In this document: piece after piece, positions 1-6,690 of the stretch
Layout of the letters: the number at the start of each line of letters is the position of its first letter
Numbering within the stretch: position 1 is the stretch's first letter
Assembly (NCBI GenBank): GCA_905198295.1
Contig: CAJKBW010000034.1
Span: 1-31,078, forward strand
Direction of reading: 5' to 3'
DNA: 31,078 bases
From: an uncultured Oscillospiraceae bacterium
GTDB taxonomy: Bacteria > Bacillota > Clostridia > Oscillospirales > Acutalibacteraceae
Program-made: the position numbers and the translations under genes
The notes under the pieces: model-generated
Told to the model about the DNA's origin: nothing
The model's database searches: none
Seen by the model: only the letters and a program-made list of their open reading frames with translations

Positions 1-2
1 CT

Positions 3-43
3 CTCAGCCGTCGGAAAGCTCTGCTTTCCGCTTACGGCGTGAG
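3..43. repeat. Imperfect palindrome (nested hairpin) at left edge
   Basis: An inner perfect stem CGGAAAGC / GCTTTCCG (12-19 and 23-30) has a 3-nt loop TCT. It is enclosed by an outer stem CTCAGCCGT (3-11) with ACGGC-g-TGAG (34-43). No T-run follows on the plus strand, so a terminator for an upstream gene is only weakly supported. The AAGC-TCT-GCTT core resembles the AAGC-TAT-GCTT hairpin at 30997-31017, which suggests a dispersed palindromic repeat. The element may extend beyond the left edge of the window. Confidence 0.5.
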
Positions 44-78
44 GTTATTATACCATGCCAACGGGTGGCGAGCAACAC

Positions 79-107
79 TTGCCGTATCAAACAGGAAGCG
101 ATATAAT
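79..107 (+). promoter_or_regulatory. Sigma-A-type promoter for the two small genes
   Basis: A -35 box TTGCCG (79-84) and a perfect -10 box TATAAT (102-107) are separated by 17 bp. Transcription would start near 114, a few bases before the ribosome binding site of the 86-residue gene, leaving almost no leader. Confidence 0.7.
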
Positions 108-130
108 ACAGTAAAAAGGAGAGGATTGGC

Positions 131-391
131 ATGCTGGCATACGGCTATGACTGGGAGGGCGAAACGCTCCATTCGCTGCGGGAGAACAGTCTTGTCTGTT
201 CACGGACAGAACTGGATACACTAATTGCCTTTTTGCAGGATGTGCGTACGGCCGCGGAGGAAGATGCACAGGACAGTGAACACTGGCATCTGCGGGATTG
301 GATGGAGAACTGGTCGCCGGAACAGCCGGATCTCATTCTGTTTTTAACGGAAAACAGACGGGAAAGCCTCCGAGAGGAAACAACAGCATGA
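131..391 (+). CDS. Small acidic protein of unknown function (86 aa)
   Basis: I do not recognise this protein. It begins MLAYGYDWEG, is rich in Glu and Asp, has no signal peptide or membrane segment, and looks like a small soluble, mostly helical protein (for example the stretch around residues 27-50 with TELDTLIAFLQDVRTAAEED). The start is supported by a GGAGAGG ribosome binding site about 8 nt upstream and a near-perfect promoter at 79-107. Its stop overlaps the start of the next gene by 4 nt (ATGA), so the two are almost certainly translationally coupled and may act together. No catalytic motif was seen. Confidence 0.75.
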   Translation: MLAYGYDWEGETLHSLRENSLVCSRTELDTLIAFLQDVRTAAEEDAQDSEHWHLRDWMENWSPEQPDLILFLTENRRESLREETTA

Positions 392-789
392 ACAATGATC
401 CGCTACTGCACAACGCGCTGAAGGAATGCCAGACACTTTTCCGAAAGTTTGGCGAAGGCTGCGATACAGAGAAAAAACGGTGTTTTTACGGGCACTATCC
501 GCTTTGCGCGATTATTATTCTTCTTAACGGCGATACCAGCGATCCTCCGTCCGGCTGCTGGTATCTGGAAAGGAATACGCTCACCCCTCTGTCCGCTGCC
601 AGAGCGCGGCTGCCCTCAGGCGATTGTTCCGGCATGTATTATTCCCAGGCGGGTTTCACGATCCGCATCAGTCAAGACAGGCAAAAAGTTTTTATCGATA
701 TGGTGCTCGGGCCGCGTTATGGCCGCGGTTTTTCTTACGTGTGTTTGGGCAGCGCACTGACCGGCCAAAAAACCGAATGGGTATCCTGA
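388..789 (+). CDS. Protein of unknown function (133 aa)
   Basis: I do not recognise this protein. The start ATG overlaps the stop of the upstream 86-residue gene (ATGA), which sets the start. A longer in-frame extension begins at 298 but would lie inside the upstream gene. The protein has five Cys (within residues 14-64, at 81 and near 118) but no regular CxxC metal site. A central hydrophobic run, CAIIILLNG, is too short to call a membrane span. The second half alternates short hydrophobic and polar stretches (GFTIRISQDRQKVFIDMVLG), suggesting beta strands. It ends directly at a strong terminator, so this is a two-gene operon. Confidence 0.75.
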   Translation: MNNDPLLHNALKECQTLFRKFGEGCDTEKKRCFYGHYPLCAIIILLNGDTSDPPSGCWYLERNTLTPLSAARARLPSGDCSGMYYSQAGFTIRISQDRQKVFIDMVLGPRYGRGFSYVCLGSALTGQKTEWVS

Positions 790-792
790 AAA

Positions 793-826
793 GCCGTATG
801 CCGGAATAACCGGCATACGGCTTTTT
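793..826. terminator. Bidirectional intrinsic terminator
   Basis: A perfect 12-bp stem GCCGTATGCCGG / CCGGCATACGGC (793-804, 810-821) has a 5-nt loop. It is flanked by AAAA on the left and TTTTT on the right. It lies between the converging 133-residue gene and the phosphate transporter gene and serves both. Confidence 0.93.
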
Positions 827-828
827 CT

Positions 829-2580
829 TCACGCCTGCAGCGCATATTTGGCTTGGTATTCGCTAAGCAGGTTCTCAAATTCCGGCCGGCCGGAGTGTTT
901 GACCTCCTGCAGATACCGATGCGTATCAAACACCGCCTTACGAATCTGGATCATCGCAACGGCGATATTCGAGCAATGATCGGAAATGCGCTCATAATTC
1001 GTCAGCAGATCCGACAATACAAATCCCAGCTCAATCGTGCACTCCCCGCTCTGCAGACGGGTGATATGCCGATCCTTGATCTGATCAATCAGGCCGTCTA
1101 TGGTCTGCTCGAGTGCCTCCACCTTCCGCGCCAGCTTCCGGTCATCCTGCGTGAACGCCTGTGTGGTGATATCGATGATTTCGGTCAGCGCCGCCACCAC
1201 TGTTTTCAGCTCATGCGCTGCCTGATCGGAAAAGTCCACCTTCTTATCGTGGATTTCCTTTGCCGTTTTAAGCAGGTTAACCGCATGATCGCTCAGCCGC
1301 TCCCAGTCACCGATCGAATGCAGCAGCTTGGAGACTTCCTTACTGTCGTCGTCCGACAGCTCTTTACTCGATATCTTTACCAAACAAGTACCGAGCTTAT
1401 CCTCGTATTCATCTACCTGCTTCTCCACCTTCTGGAGCCGATCAGCAGATTTTGGATCGTACTGCTCCACCAAATGGAAAGCGGTCATCAGATTCTCCTT
1501 GGCAAGCAGTGCCATCTGGTTGGTGAGGTTCTTGCACTCCGCCACTGCGAACGCCGGCGAACGCAGAATGCGTTCATCCAGAAAGGAAAACGCCTCTTTC
1601 TCTTCCTTGTCCCGCACCAGCAGAGTGGCGAGTTTTTCCAGCTGTTTAGCAAACGGCAGCAGCAGCACCGTGGTTACCACATTGAAAATACTGTGCACCG
1701 CCGCGATGCTGACCGGGCTGATCGCCTGCTCCACAAAAGAAAAATGAAAAAGCAGATTCAGCAGATAAAACACGCACAGGCAGAATACCGTGCCGATGAC
1801 ATTGAAGCAGATATGTACCACTGCGACACGTTTGGCGTTTTTATTTACCCCGATGCTCGAAATGAGAGAGGTGACGCAGGTGCCGATATTCTGTCCCATG
1901 ATGATCGGGATAGCCATGCCATAGGTCACGCCGCCGGTCATCGACAGTGCCTGCAGAATGCCCACCGACGCCGCCGAACTCTGGATCACCCCGGTGAATA
2001 CCGCGCCGACCACCACGCCGAGAATCGGATTGGAAAAGGCCGTCAGGATGCTCTCAAATTCCGGCATGTCAGCCAACGGGCTAACCGCGTTTTTCATCAG
2101 TTCCATGCCGTACATCAGCACCGCAAAACCCACCAGAATCCCGCCGATATCCCGCCGACGCGTCTGCTTGGATGCCATGATCAGCACGATACCGACCAGC
2201 GCAATGAGCGGTGAGAAGGATTCCGGCTTGAGCAGCTCAATAAAGAAATTATCGCTTTCAATGCCGGCCAAGCTCAGAATCCATGCGGTCAGAGTGGTAC
2301 CAATATTCGAGCCCATAATCACGCCTACTGTCTGCCCAAGCTGCATGATGCCCGAGTTGACCAGCCCCACCAGCATGACGGTCAGCGCCGACGAGGACTG
2401 GATCGCAATGGTGATGCCGGCACCGAGTGCCAAGCTTTTAAACGGGTTGGAAGTCATTCGCTTGAGCAGAACCTCCAGCTTTCCTCCCGCCATCTTTTCC
2501 AGACCGGAAGACATCACGTGCATCCCGTACAGGAAAAATGCCAATCCGCCAAACAGCGTGAAAAGGGAAAAAATATCCAT
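829..2580 (-). CDS. Na+/phosphate cotransporter family protein with C-terminal PhoU-like domain
   Basis: This 583-residue protein is a predicted sodium-dependent inorganic phosphate importer (NptA/PNaS family) of the cytoplasmic membrane. The N-terminal ~330 residues form hydrophobic helices with the family's inverted repeat: QSSSAL at 61-66 and QSSAAS at 200-205, each followed by an NIGT motif (SNIGT near 91-95, QNIGT near 230-234). From about residue 345 to 565 the protein is soluble, charged and helical, with two PhoU-like repeats, as in the common bacterial fusion. The start ATG has GAGGTG about 5 nt upstream. The gene stands alone: it is convergent with the two small genes and divergent from the purine permease. 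A Pho-box-like tandem repeat about 70-90 bp upstream suggests induction by phosphate limitation. Some relatives may export phosphate, so the direction is inferred. Confidence 0.93.
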   Translation of the reverse strand: MDIFSLFTLFGGLAFFLYGMHVMSSGLEKMAGGKLEVLLKRMTSNPFKSLALGAGITIAIQSSSALTVMLVGLVNSGIMQLGQTVGVIMGSNIGTTLTAWILSLAGIESDNFFIELLKPESFSPLIALVGIVLIMASKQTRRRDIGGILVGFAVLMYGMELMKNAVSPLADMPEFESILTAFSNPILGVVVGAVFTGVIQSSAASVGILQALSMTGGVTYGMAIPIIMGQNIGTCVTSLISSIGVNKNAKRVAVVHICFNVIGTVFCLCVFYLLNLLFHFSFVEQAISPVSIAAVHSIFNVVTTVLLLPFAKQLEKLATLLVRDKEEKEAFSFLDERILRSPAFAVAECKNLTNQMALLAKENLMTAFHLVEQYDPKSADRLQKVEKQVDEYEDKLGTCLVKISSKELSDDDSKEVSKLLHSIGDWERLSDHAVNLLKTAKEIHDKKVDFSDQAAHELKTVVAALTEIIDITTQAFTQDDRKLARKVEALEQTIDGLIDQIKDRHITRLQSGECTIELGFVLSDLLTNYERISDHCSNIAVAMIQIRKAVFDTHRYLQEVKHSGRPEFENLLSEYQAKYALQA

Positions 2581-2647
2581 TACAGCACCTCAAAGCAGTT
2601 TTCTACATTCTTTACTTTACCGCACTTTTCGTAAAAAAGGAAGGGGA

Positions 2648-2669
2648 TTTATGTTAAATCTACGTTAAA
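2648..2669 (-). promoter_or_regulatory. Candidate PhoP (Pho box) operator upstream of the phosphate cotransporter
   Basis: Read on the minus strand, two 11-mers lie directly head to tail: TTTAACGTAGA (2669 to 2659) and TTTAACATAAA (2658 to 2648). They match at 9 of 11 positions. This is the TT(A/T)ACA-N5 direct-repeat spacing known for Firmicutes PhoP binding sites. The repeats lie 68 to 89 bp upstream of the transporter start codon, where they could overlap a -35 region. A clear -10 box could not be fixed. Confidence 0.65.
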
Positions 2670-2808
2670 TCCGCAGCTTCGTGCATCTCTCCGGCGGCCA
2701 TTGACAACGTTTCGGCGTTTTTAAACAAAATATTCGCCTTGATTTTCTGCAAAATGTCTATTCATCGGATAATTTTGAATTTTCTGAAAACAAATATTGA
2801 CGAAATTA

Positions 2809-2837
2809 TTGCATTTTGGCCGCTTTTCCCCTATACT
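2809..2837 (+). promoter_or_regulatory. Promoter of the purine permease gene
   Basis: TTGCAT (2809-2814) and TATACT (2832-2837) are separated by 17 bp. Transcription from about 2844 gives a leader of about 114 nt containing a terminator hairpin. An upstream TTGACG at 2797 would need a 29-bp spacer and is rejected as the -35 box. Confidence 0.7.
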
Positions 2838-2872
2838 AGACATGTTCATTTCCCGCATCGGGAGACAAGGGG

Positions 2873-2899
2873 CGGCATACGGGGATTATGCCGTTTTTT
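2873..2899 (+). terminator. Leader terminator / possible attenuator before the purine permease
   Basis: A 7-bp stem CGGCATA / TATGCCG (2873-2879, 2887-2893) is followed immediately by six T residues. It sits only about 30 nt into the predicted transcript and 59 nt before the permease start, so it should control read-through. The stretch GGCGG (2871-2875) can pair instead with CCGCC (2905-2909), which would break the terminator stem. A small hairpin TCCCG-cat-CGGGA (2851-2863) precedes it. The purine riboswitch core was not found, so the signal it responds to is unknown. Confidence 0.65.
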
Positions 2900-2957
2900 A
2901 TGTTCCGCCGGGAAGCCGGATGTCGCTTTTATCCGGTAAATCAAAAGGAGGAGAACC

Positions 2958-4292
2958 ATGGAAAAACTATTCAAGCTCAAGCAAAACGGCACCACAGTAC
3001 GCACGGAAATTATTGCGGGCCTGACCACGTTCTTTACGATGGCCTACATTATTTTCGTCAACCAAACTTTTCTTGGAGAAGGTACTCCGGCTAACATGCC
3101 CAATGTTGCGGTGATGACCGCGACGTGTCTGGCAGCATGCATCGGCACCTGGCTGATCGGTTTTCTGACCAACTATCCCCTCGCTCAGGCGCCGGGAATG
3201 GGACTCAATGCTTTCTTCTGCTACACCATGTGTTTGAGTATGGGACTGTCTTGGAAAGCTTCTCTGGCGGCGGTGTTCCTGGCCGGCATCTTCTTCATTC
3301 TGCTGACCGTCACCGGTGCCCGTAAAGCGATTGTCGATGCGATCCCCTATTTCCTGAAAAAAGCGATTTCTGCCGGTATCGGTCTGTTCATTGCACTCAT
3401 CGGCTTCAACAATGCCGGTCTGCTCGACAGCACCAAGGGTACCATCATCGCGATGGGCAATCTGAATGTCCCCACCACTCTGCTCGCGCTGTTCGGCCTG
3501 ATCCTGACCATCGTTCTGGTGGTCTGCAAGGTTCCCGGCGCGCTGTTCATCTCGATTATCGGCACCTCGGCAGTCGGCTGTTTTGTTCAGTTTGTATTCA
3601 ATGTTCCGATGGGCATTACCCTGCCGCAGTCCTGGGTTCCGGCGTTTGATTTCTCCACGTTCGGCGCCTGCTTCACCGGGTTCGGCGAGTTGTTCTCCAC
3701 CCCGGTTCTTGCGCTGATCACCGCACTGATTTCGCTCGTGCTTGTCGACATGTTCGACACCATCGGCACCCTTGTCGGCGCTGCAGACAAGGCCGGCTAT
3801 CTCGACGAAAACGGCAATCTGCCGAAAGTGGAGAAAGCCATGCTCGCGGATGCGATCGCGACCTCAGCTGGTGCTGTTCTGGGAACTTCTACCGTAACCA
3901 CCTATGTGGAATCCACCGCCGGCATCTCTGCGGGCGGCCGTACCGGCCTCACCTCGCTGACCACCGGCCTTTGCTTCCTGCTCGCGCTGTTCCTTTCCCC
4001 TGTGCTGGGTTTCGTTCCCTCCGCAGCAACCGCGCCGATCCTGATTGTGGTTGGCGTGATGATGTGCGGTTCGCTCAAGGATATCGACTGGCATGACATG
4101 TCGCTGGCCATCCCATCCTTTATTACTGTCATCTGCATGCCGCTGTTTTACTCGATCTCCGATGGTCTGGCTTTTGGCTTCCTGTCCTATGTAATCGTCA
4201 AAATCGCTTCCGGCAAAATTAAGGAAATCCATCCCCTGATGTACGTGATTGTGGTGCTCTTTATTGCCAAATATGTTCTCAGCTTCATCTGA
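2958..4292 (+). CDS. NCS2-family purine permease (AzgA/PbuG-like guanine/hypoxanthine transporter)
   Basis: This 444-residue integral membrane protein probably imports hypoxanthine, guanine or related purines by proton symport. Family features include the N-terminal TEIIAGLTTFFTMAYIIFVN (residues 15-34), NYPLAQAPGMGLNAFF (about 72-87) in the substrate-binding core, DMFDTIGTLVGAA (about 262-274) and GTSTVTTYVESTAGISAGGRTGLTS (spread over 313-337). These are the hallmarks of COG2252 (AzgA type) rather than of uracil/xanthine permeases. About 12-14 hydrophobic segments are visible. AGGAGG lies 7-8 nt before the ATG. It is a single-gene unit with its own promoter, an attenuator-like leader and a shared strong terminator at its end. 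The exact substrate cannot be fixed from sequence. Confidence 0.93.
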   Translation: MEKLFKLKQNGTTVRTEIIAGLTTFFTMAYIIFVNQTFLGEGTPANMPNVAVMTATCLAACIGTWLIGFLTNYPLAQAPGMGLNAFFCYTMCLSMGLSWKASLAAVFLAGIFFILLTVTGARKAIVDAIPYFLKKAISAGIGLFIALIGFNNAGLLDSTKGTIIAMGNLNVPTTLLALFGLILTIVLVVCKVPGALFISIIGTSAVGCFVQFVFNVPMGITLPQSWVPAFDFSTFGACFTGFGELFSTPVLALITALISLVLVDMFDTIGTLVGAADKAGYLDENGNLPKVEKAMLADAIATSAGAVLGTSTVTTYVESTAGISAGGRTGLTSLTTGLCFLLALFLSPVLGFVPSAATAPILIVVGVMMCGSLKDIDWHDMSLAIPSFITVICMPLFYSISDGLAFGFLSYVIVKIASGKIKEIHPLMYVIVVLFIAKYVLSFI

Positions 4293-4310
4293 TTTCCCGA
4301 TCACAAGCAA

Positions 4311-4351
4311 AACCGGCCGCGGCTCTACACGAGCCGCGGCCGGTTCTTTTT
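4311..4351. terminator. Bidirectional terminator between purine permease and acpP
   Basis: A perfect 15-bp stem AACCGGCCGCGGCTC / GAGCCGCGGCCGGTT (4311-4325, 4331-4345) has a 5-nt loop. It is followed by CTTTTTCTCTT on the plus strand and, on the minus strand, by TTTTGCTTG. It ends both converging genes. Confidence 0.93.
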
Positions 4352-4381
4352 CTCTTATCTGCCGGAGGCACCGGAGAAAGC

Positions 4382-4609
4382 TTACATATGCTCCTCGATG
4401 TACGAAACCACTTCGCCCACCGTGCGCATTTTCTCGATCTCCTCGTCCGGAATCTCCACGTCAAACTCATCTTCCAGCGACATCAGCATATCCACCACGT
4501 CCAGAGAATCCGCACCCAGATCGTCGGCAATGTTGGTTTCCGGCGTGATGCTGTCCTCCTCCACATCAAACTGGTTGCTGAGAATCATTTTGACCTTTTC
4601 GAGTACCAT
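4382..4609 (-). CDS. acpP: Acyl carrier protein
   Basis: This 75-residue acidic protein carries growing acyl chains in fatty-acid synthesis, attached to a 4'-phosphopantetheine arm. The prosthetic-group site is Ser35 in GADSLDVVD, followed by the acidic recognition helix (MLMSLEDEFDVEIPDEE). Length and motif are standard. I chose the start at 4609 because GGAAGG lies 9 nt upstream. Starts further upstream at 4618 or 4663 would sit on or before that site and add a tail that the family lacks. The gene stands alone rather than in a fab cluster, facing away from aroE. No FapR-type operator was recognised in its roughly 120-nt leader. Confidence 0.95.
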   Translation of the reverse strand: MVLEKVKMILSNQFDVEEDSITPETNIADDLGADSLDVVDMLMSLEDEFDVEIPDEEIEKMRTVGEVVSYIEEHM

Positions 4610-4654
4610 CCAGCTCATCCTTCCAAAAAATCTTTTGTTCCTCGTCCGCGGGGA

Positions 4655-4684
4655 TTGATGCACCGCATATTCTTGTGGTATAGT
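4655..4684 (+). promoter_or_regulatory. Candidate promoter for aroE-aroK
   Basis: TTGATG (4655-4660) and TATAGT (4679-4684) are separated by 18 bp. Transcription from about 4691 would give a leader of about 144 nt before aroE. It overlaps the leader of the divergent acpP transcript, so the two transcripts would be complementary over about 40 bp. Confidence 0.55.
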
Positions 4685-4737
4685 AATAAACGGCCCCTGT
4701 GCGAAGAACCCAAGCGGTAAATACCGGGTACACCAAA

Positions 4738-4766
4738 ATAGTATGCGGATTTACAGCTTTTGTCAA
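4738..4766 (-). promoter_or_regulatory. Promoter of acpP
   Basis: On the minus strand, TTGACA (4766 to 4761) and TACTAT (4743 to 4738) are separated by 17 bp. The predicted start near 4731 gives a leader of about 120 nt before acpP. Confidence 0.7.
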
Positions 4767-4834
4767 TCACCTTTTGAAAAAAATTTTCTTTTCCCCGTCT
4801 TTCGCTTCATTTTTGCCGGCAAGGAGGCTTTTTT

Positions 4835-5689
4835 ATGTCATCAAACACACCGTTCTGCGTGATCGGGCACCCGCTCGGCCACAGCATGTCCCCTTTTATC
4901 CACGACCGCCTGTTCGCGTTATCCGGCCGAACGGCCTCCTATGGGGCGCAGGACATCCCACCTGAGACACTCTCCGACGAGTTGCCCCGACTGCTGGAGC
5001 ACGCCGCCGGCGTCAACGTCACCATCCCGCACAAGCAAGCGGTTATCCCGCTGCTCGACGGGCTTTACGGCCGGGCGGAGCTATACCGCTCGGTCAACAC
5101 CATCGCCGTTACACCGGAGGGGCGCTTCGGCTACAACACCGACGCCGACGGCTTTCTGCACGCACTCGGAGGCAGCGGGATCCCGCTCGCCGGACGGGTC
5201 GCACTGCTCGGCTGCGGCGGCGTGGGCCGCACTTTCGCCTGCGAGGCCGCCCTTGCTGGCTGCGAAATCGTCAACGCAGTACGAGATGCTGATCTCGCCG
5301 CGGGCGAAGCGCTGCTTGAATACGTACGTGCGCTCAAGCCCGGCGCAGCCTGTACCCTGACCACGCTGAACCGGCTGGAGGGACCGTTCGACCTGCTGAT
5401 CAATGCGACCCCGGTCGGTATGTATCCCCATGCGGATGCTTCTCCAGTGACTGCCGGGCTTCTGCATGACGTCAAAGCGGTTTTTGATGCAGTATACAAT
5501 CCGGGCAGAACCCGGCTGCTGACCGAGGCCGAAGCCGCCGGCTGCCGGGCTGTAGGCGGTATGGCGATGCTGGTATGGCAGGCTGCCGCGGCCCACACCA
5601 TCTGGTACGGCGCGGAATTTTCCGACGCCGCTATCGCACAGCTGATCACGGACGCGGACACGGAGATGCAGCGCCGGTACGGCGGCTGA
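4835..5689 (+). CDS. aroE: Shikimate dehydrogenase
   Basis: This 284-residue cytosolic enzyme reduces 3-dehydroshikimate to shikimate with NADPH. The N-terminal substrate domain shows PLGHSMSPFIHD (13-24), the catalytic Lys67 in NVTIPHK (61-67) and Asp103 in YNTDAD (100-105). The nucleotide-binding loop GCGGVG lies at 126-131, and INATPVGM follows in the second half. AAGGAGG lies about 8 nt before the ATG. It is the first gene of the aromatic block and is followed by aroK after 27 nt. A related paralogue (quinate/shikimate dehydrogenase YdiB) is less likely given this pathway context. Confidence 0.95.
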   Translation: MSSNTPFCVIGHPLGHSMSPFIHDRLFALSGRTASYGAQDIPPETLSDELPRLLEHAAGVNVTIPHKQAVIPLLDGLYGRAELYRSVNTIAVTPEGRFGYNTDADGFLHALGGSGIPLAGRVALLGCGGVGRTFACEAALAGCEIVNAVRDADLAAGEALLEYVRALKPGAACTLTTLNRLEGPFDLLINATPVGMYPHADASPVTAGLLHDVKAVFDAVYNPGRTRLLTEAEAAGCRAVGGMAMLVWQAAAAHTIWYGAEFSDAAIAQLITDADTEMQRRYGG

Positions 5690-5716
5690 CGATTCGGCAG
5701 GAAAGGACAAACAGAT

Positions 5717-6223
5717 ATGCGCAACATCATCCTCTGCGGTTTCATGGGCTGCGGCAAAAGCACGGTAGGCCGGGTGCTGGCGCAGATGACCGGACGGACG
5801 CTCGTCGACACCGACACTTACATCGAGGCGCAGGCCGGCATGACGGTCAGCGCTATCTTCGCACGTTTTGGCGAAGCGGATTTCCGACGGCGGGAGCGTG
5901 AGGCCTGCGCGGCGCTGGCCGGTGAATCGGATCTGGTGATCGCAGCAGGAGGCGGCGCACTGACCTTTTCAGAAAACGTCCGCGCGCTTTCCGCCACCGG
6001 CGATATTGTGCTGCTGGAGGTATCCGCCGAAACGGTACTCAAGCGGCTGGAGGGTGACACCACCCGCCCACTGCTGCAGCGAGCGGACAAGGAGACGGCC
6101 GTGCGGGAGCTGATGGCCGCGCGCGCGCCGCTTTATCGGCAAGCGGCCGCCTTTACCATAAGCGGTGAGGCGGCGCCTGAAACGACAGCAAAAGCCATTC
6201 TGGCAGCGCTCGGACAGGACTGA
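5717..6223 (+). CDS. aroK: Shikimate kinase
   Basis: This 168-residue cytosolic kinase phosphorylates shikimate at the 3-hydroxyl with ATP. The Walker A loop GFMGCGKST is at 8-16, the Mg/shikimate DTD motif at 31-33, Arg57/58 in the shikimate pocket, the GGG loop at 78-80 (AAGGGALTF), and the lid arginine in DTTRPLL near 117. Length is typical. GGAAAGGACA lies upstream of the ATG. It is cotranscribed with aroE. After its stop comes a 500-nt stretch with a new promoter and an attenuator before aroF. Confidence 0.95.
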   Translation: MRNIILCGFMGCGKSTVGRVLAQMTGRTLVDTDTYIEAQAGMTVSAIFARFGEADFRRREREACAALAGESDLVIAAGGGALTFSENVRALSATGDIVLLEVSAETVLKRLEGDTTRPLLQRADKETAVRELMAARAPLYRQAAAFTISGEAAPETTAKAILAALGQD

Positions 6224-6435
6224 TCCCCGGCAGGCACGGCCGCAAGACCGTCTTCTAATTTCTCTGCGGACGGCAGCCGGATACGCCGACAGCCGGTGAT
6301 AATGCACCAGATAAAATAAAAAGCAGGGTCCGCTCCCGGCAGAGAAGGTTCTCTCGTCCGGCCGAAATTTATCCGCTTTCGTTCATCTCAGCGACCGGTT
6401 TGGTATGTTTTTTTCAAAAAACCGGCATTTGGTTA
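6224..6435 (+). other. Intergenic stretch between aroK and the aroF promoter
   Basis: No gene is visible. It contains a weak hairpin ACGG / CCGT near 6237-6252 followed by a T-rich patch (a poor terminator for aroK), and a nested hairpin CCGG-c-AGAGAA-gg-TTCTCT-cgt-CCGG at 6336-6361. I recognise no riboswitch or T-box in it. Some read-through from aroEK into the aroF leader is therefore possible. Confidence 0.5.
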
Positions 6436-6464
6436 TTGACAAACGCCGCAGCCGGTCGTATCAT
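6436..6464 (+). promoter_or_regulatory. Promoter of the aroF-pheA operon
   Basis: A perfect -35 box TTGACA (6436-6441) and TATCAT (6459-6464) are separated by 17 bp. Transcription would start near 6471, about 20 nt before the ribosome binding site of the leader peptide and about 260 nt before aroF. Confidence 0.85.
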
Positions 6465-6503
6465 AAAACACAGATGTTTTCCAAAGTCCTGCGGAGGTAT
6501 CCT

Positions 6504-6611
6504 ATGAACAACCCGTCGGTACACAATCGATTTAACCGCTTTACCGGCTTCAGCTATTTTTACGGCTGGGGCTATTTTTGCTGTGCCGACAAGTTTCATA
6601 TGGCTTCATGA
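6504..6611 (+). CDS. Aromatic-rich leader peptide of the aroF operon attenuator (35 aa)
   Basis: This short open frame begins with ATG 6504, preceded by GGAGG (6493-6497) at good spacing, and ends at TGA 6609-6611. Ten of its 35 residues are aromatic: six Phe, three Tyr and one Trp. Seven of these fall in the ten residues FSYFYGWGYF (residues 16-25, bases 6549-6578). Such a run is the mark of a leader peptide whose translation rate reports the supply of charged tRNA-Phe, tRNA-Tyr and tRNA-Trp. It sits 33 nt after a consensus promoter and 41 nt before a strong terminator that precedes aroF. The peptide itself probably has no other function. An in-frame ATG at 6405 lies upstream of the promoter and is not used. 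Confidence 0.88.
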   Translation: MNNPSVHNRFNRFTGFSYFYGWGYFCCADKFHMAS

Positions 6612-6665
6612 GCGCTCCGCACAAAAGCGGCAGAAAACAGGGATGATTTTTTAAGGCGGTGCTCA
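6609..6665 (+). promoter_or_regulatory. Antiterminator of the aroF leader
   Basis: TGAGC (6609-6613) can pair with GCTCA (6661-6665), and CCGC (6617-6620) with GCGG (6656-6659), separated by a small internal loop. This structure uses the 5' arm of the terminator and so prevents it from forming. Its own 5' arm starts on the leader-peptide stop codon. A ribosome that reaches the stop would hide it, allowing termination. A ribosome stalled on the aromatic codons 30-60 nt upstream would leave it free, allowing read-through. Confidence 0.75.
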
Positions 6666-6690
6666 TGAAAGTGAGCCCCGCCTTTTTTAT
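6653..6690 (+). terminator. Intrinsic terminator (attenuator) before aroF
   Basis: The stem AAGGCGG-t-GCTCA / TGAGC-c-CCGCC (6653-6665 with 6672-6684) has one internal mismatch and a 6-nt loop. It is followed by TTTTTTAT (6683-6690). It is 38 nt upstream of aroF and downstream of the operon's own promoter, so it must be conditional. Confidence 0.92.

Noticed and set aside
2700..2957. A purine riboswitch before the purine permease
   Set aside because: The conserved aptamer core (TATA...ATATGG...TCTACC...) was not found on the plus strand, and the transcript before the terminator is too short to hold it.
4699..4834. A leader peptide before aroE, starting GTG at 4699
   Set aside because: The frame is not rich in aromatic residues, has no clear ribosome site, and runs on into aroE in another frame without a terminator hairpin.
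6405..6611. A longer 68-codon form of the leader peptide starting at 6405
   Set aside because: Its first part lies upstream of and within the promoter at 6436-6464, so it would not be transcribed. The ATG at 6504 has the ribosome site.
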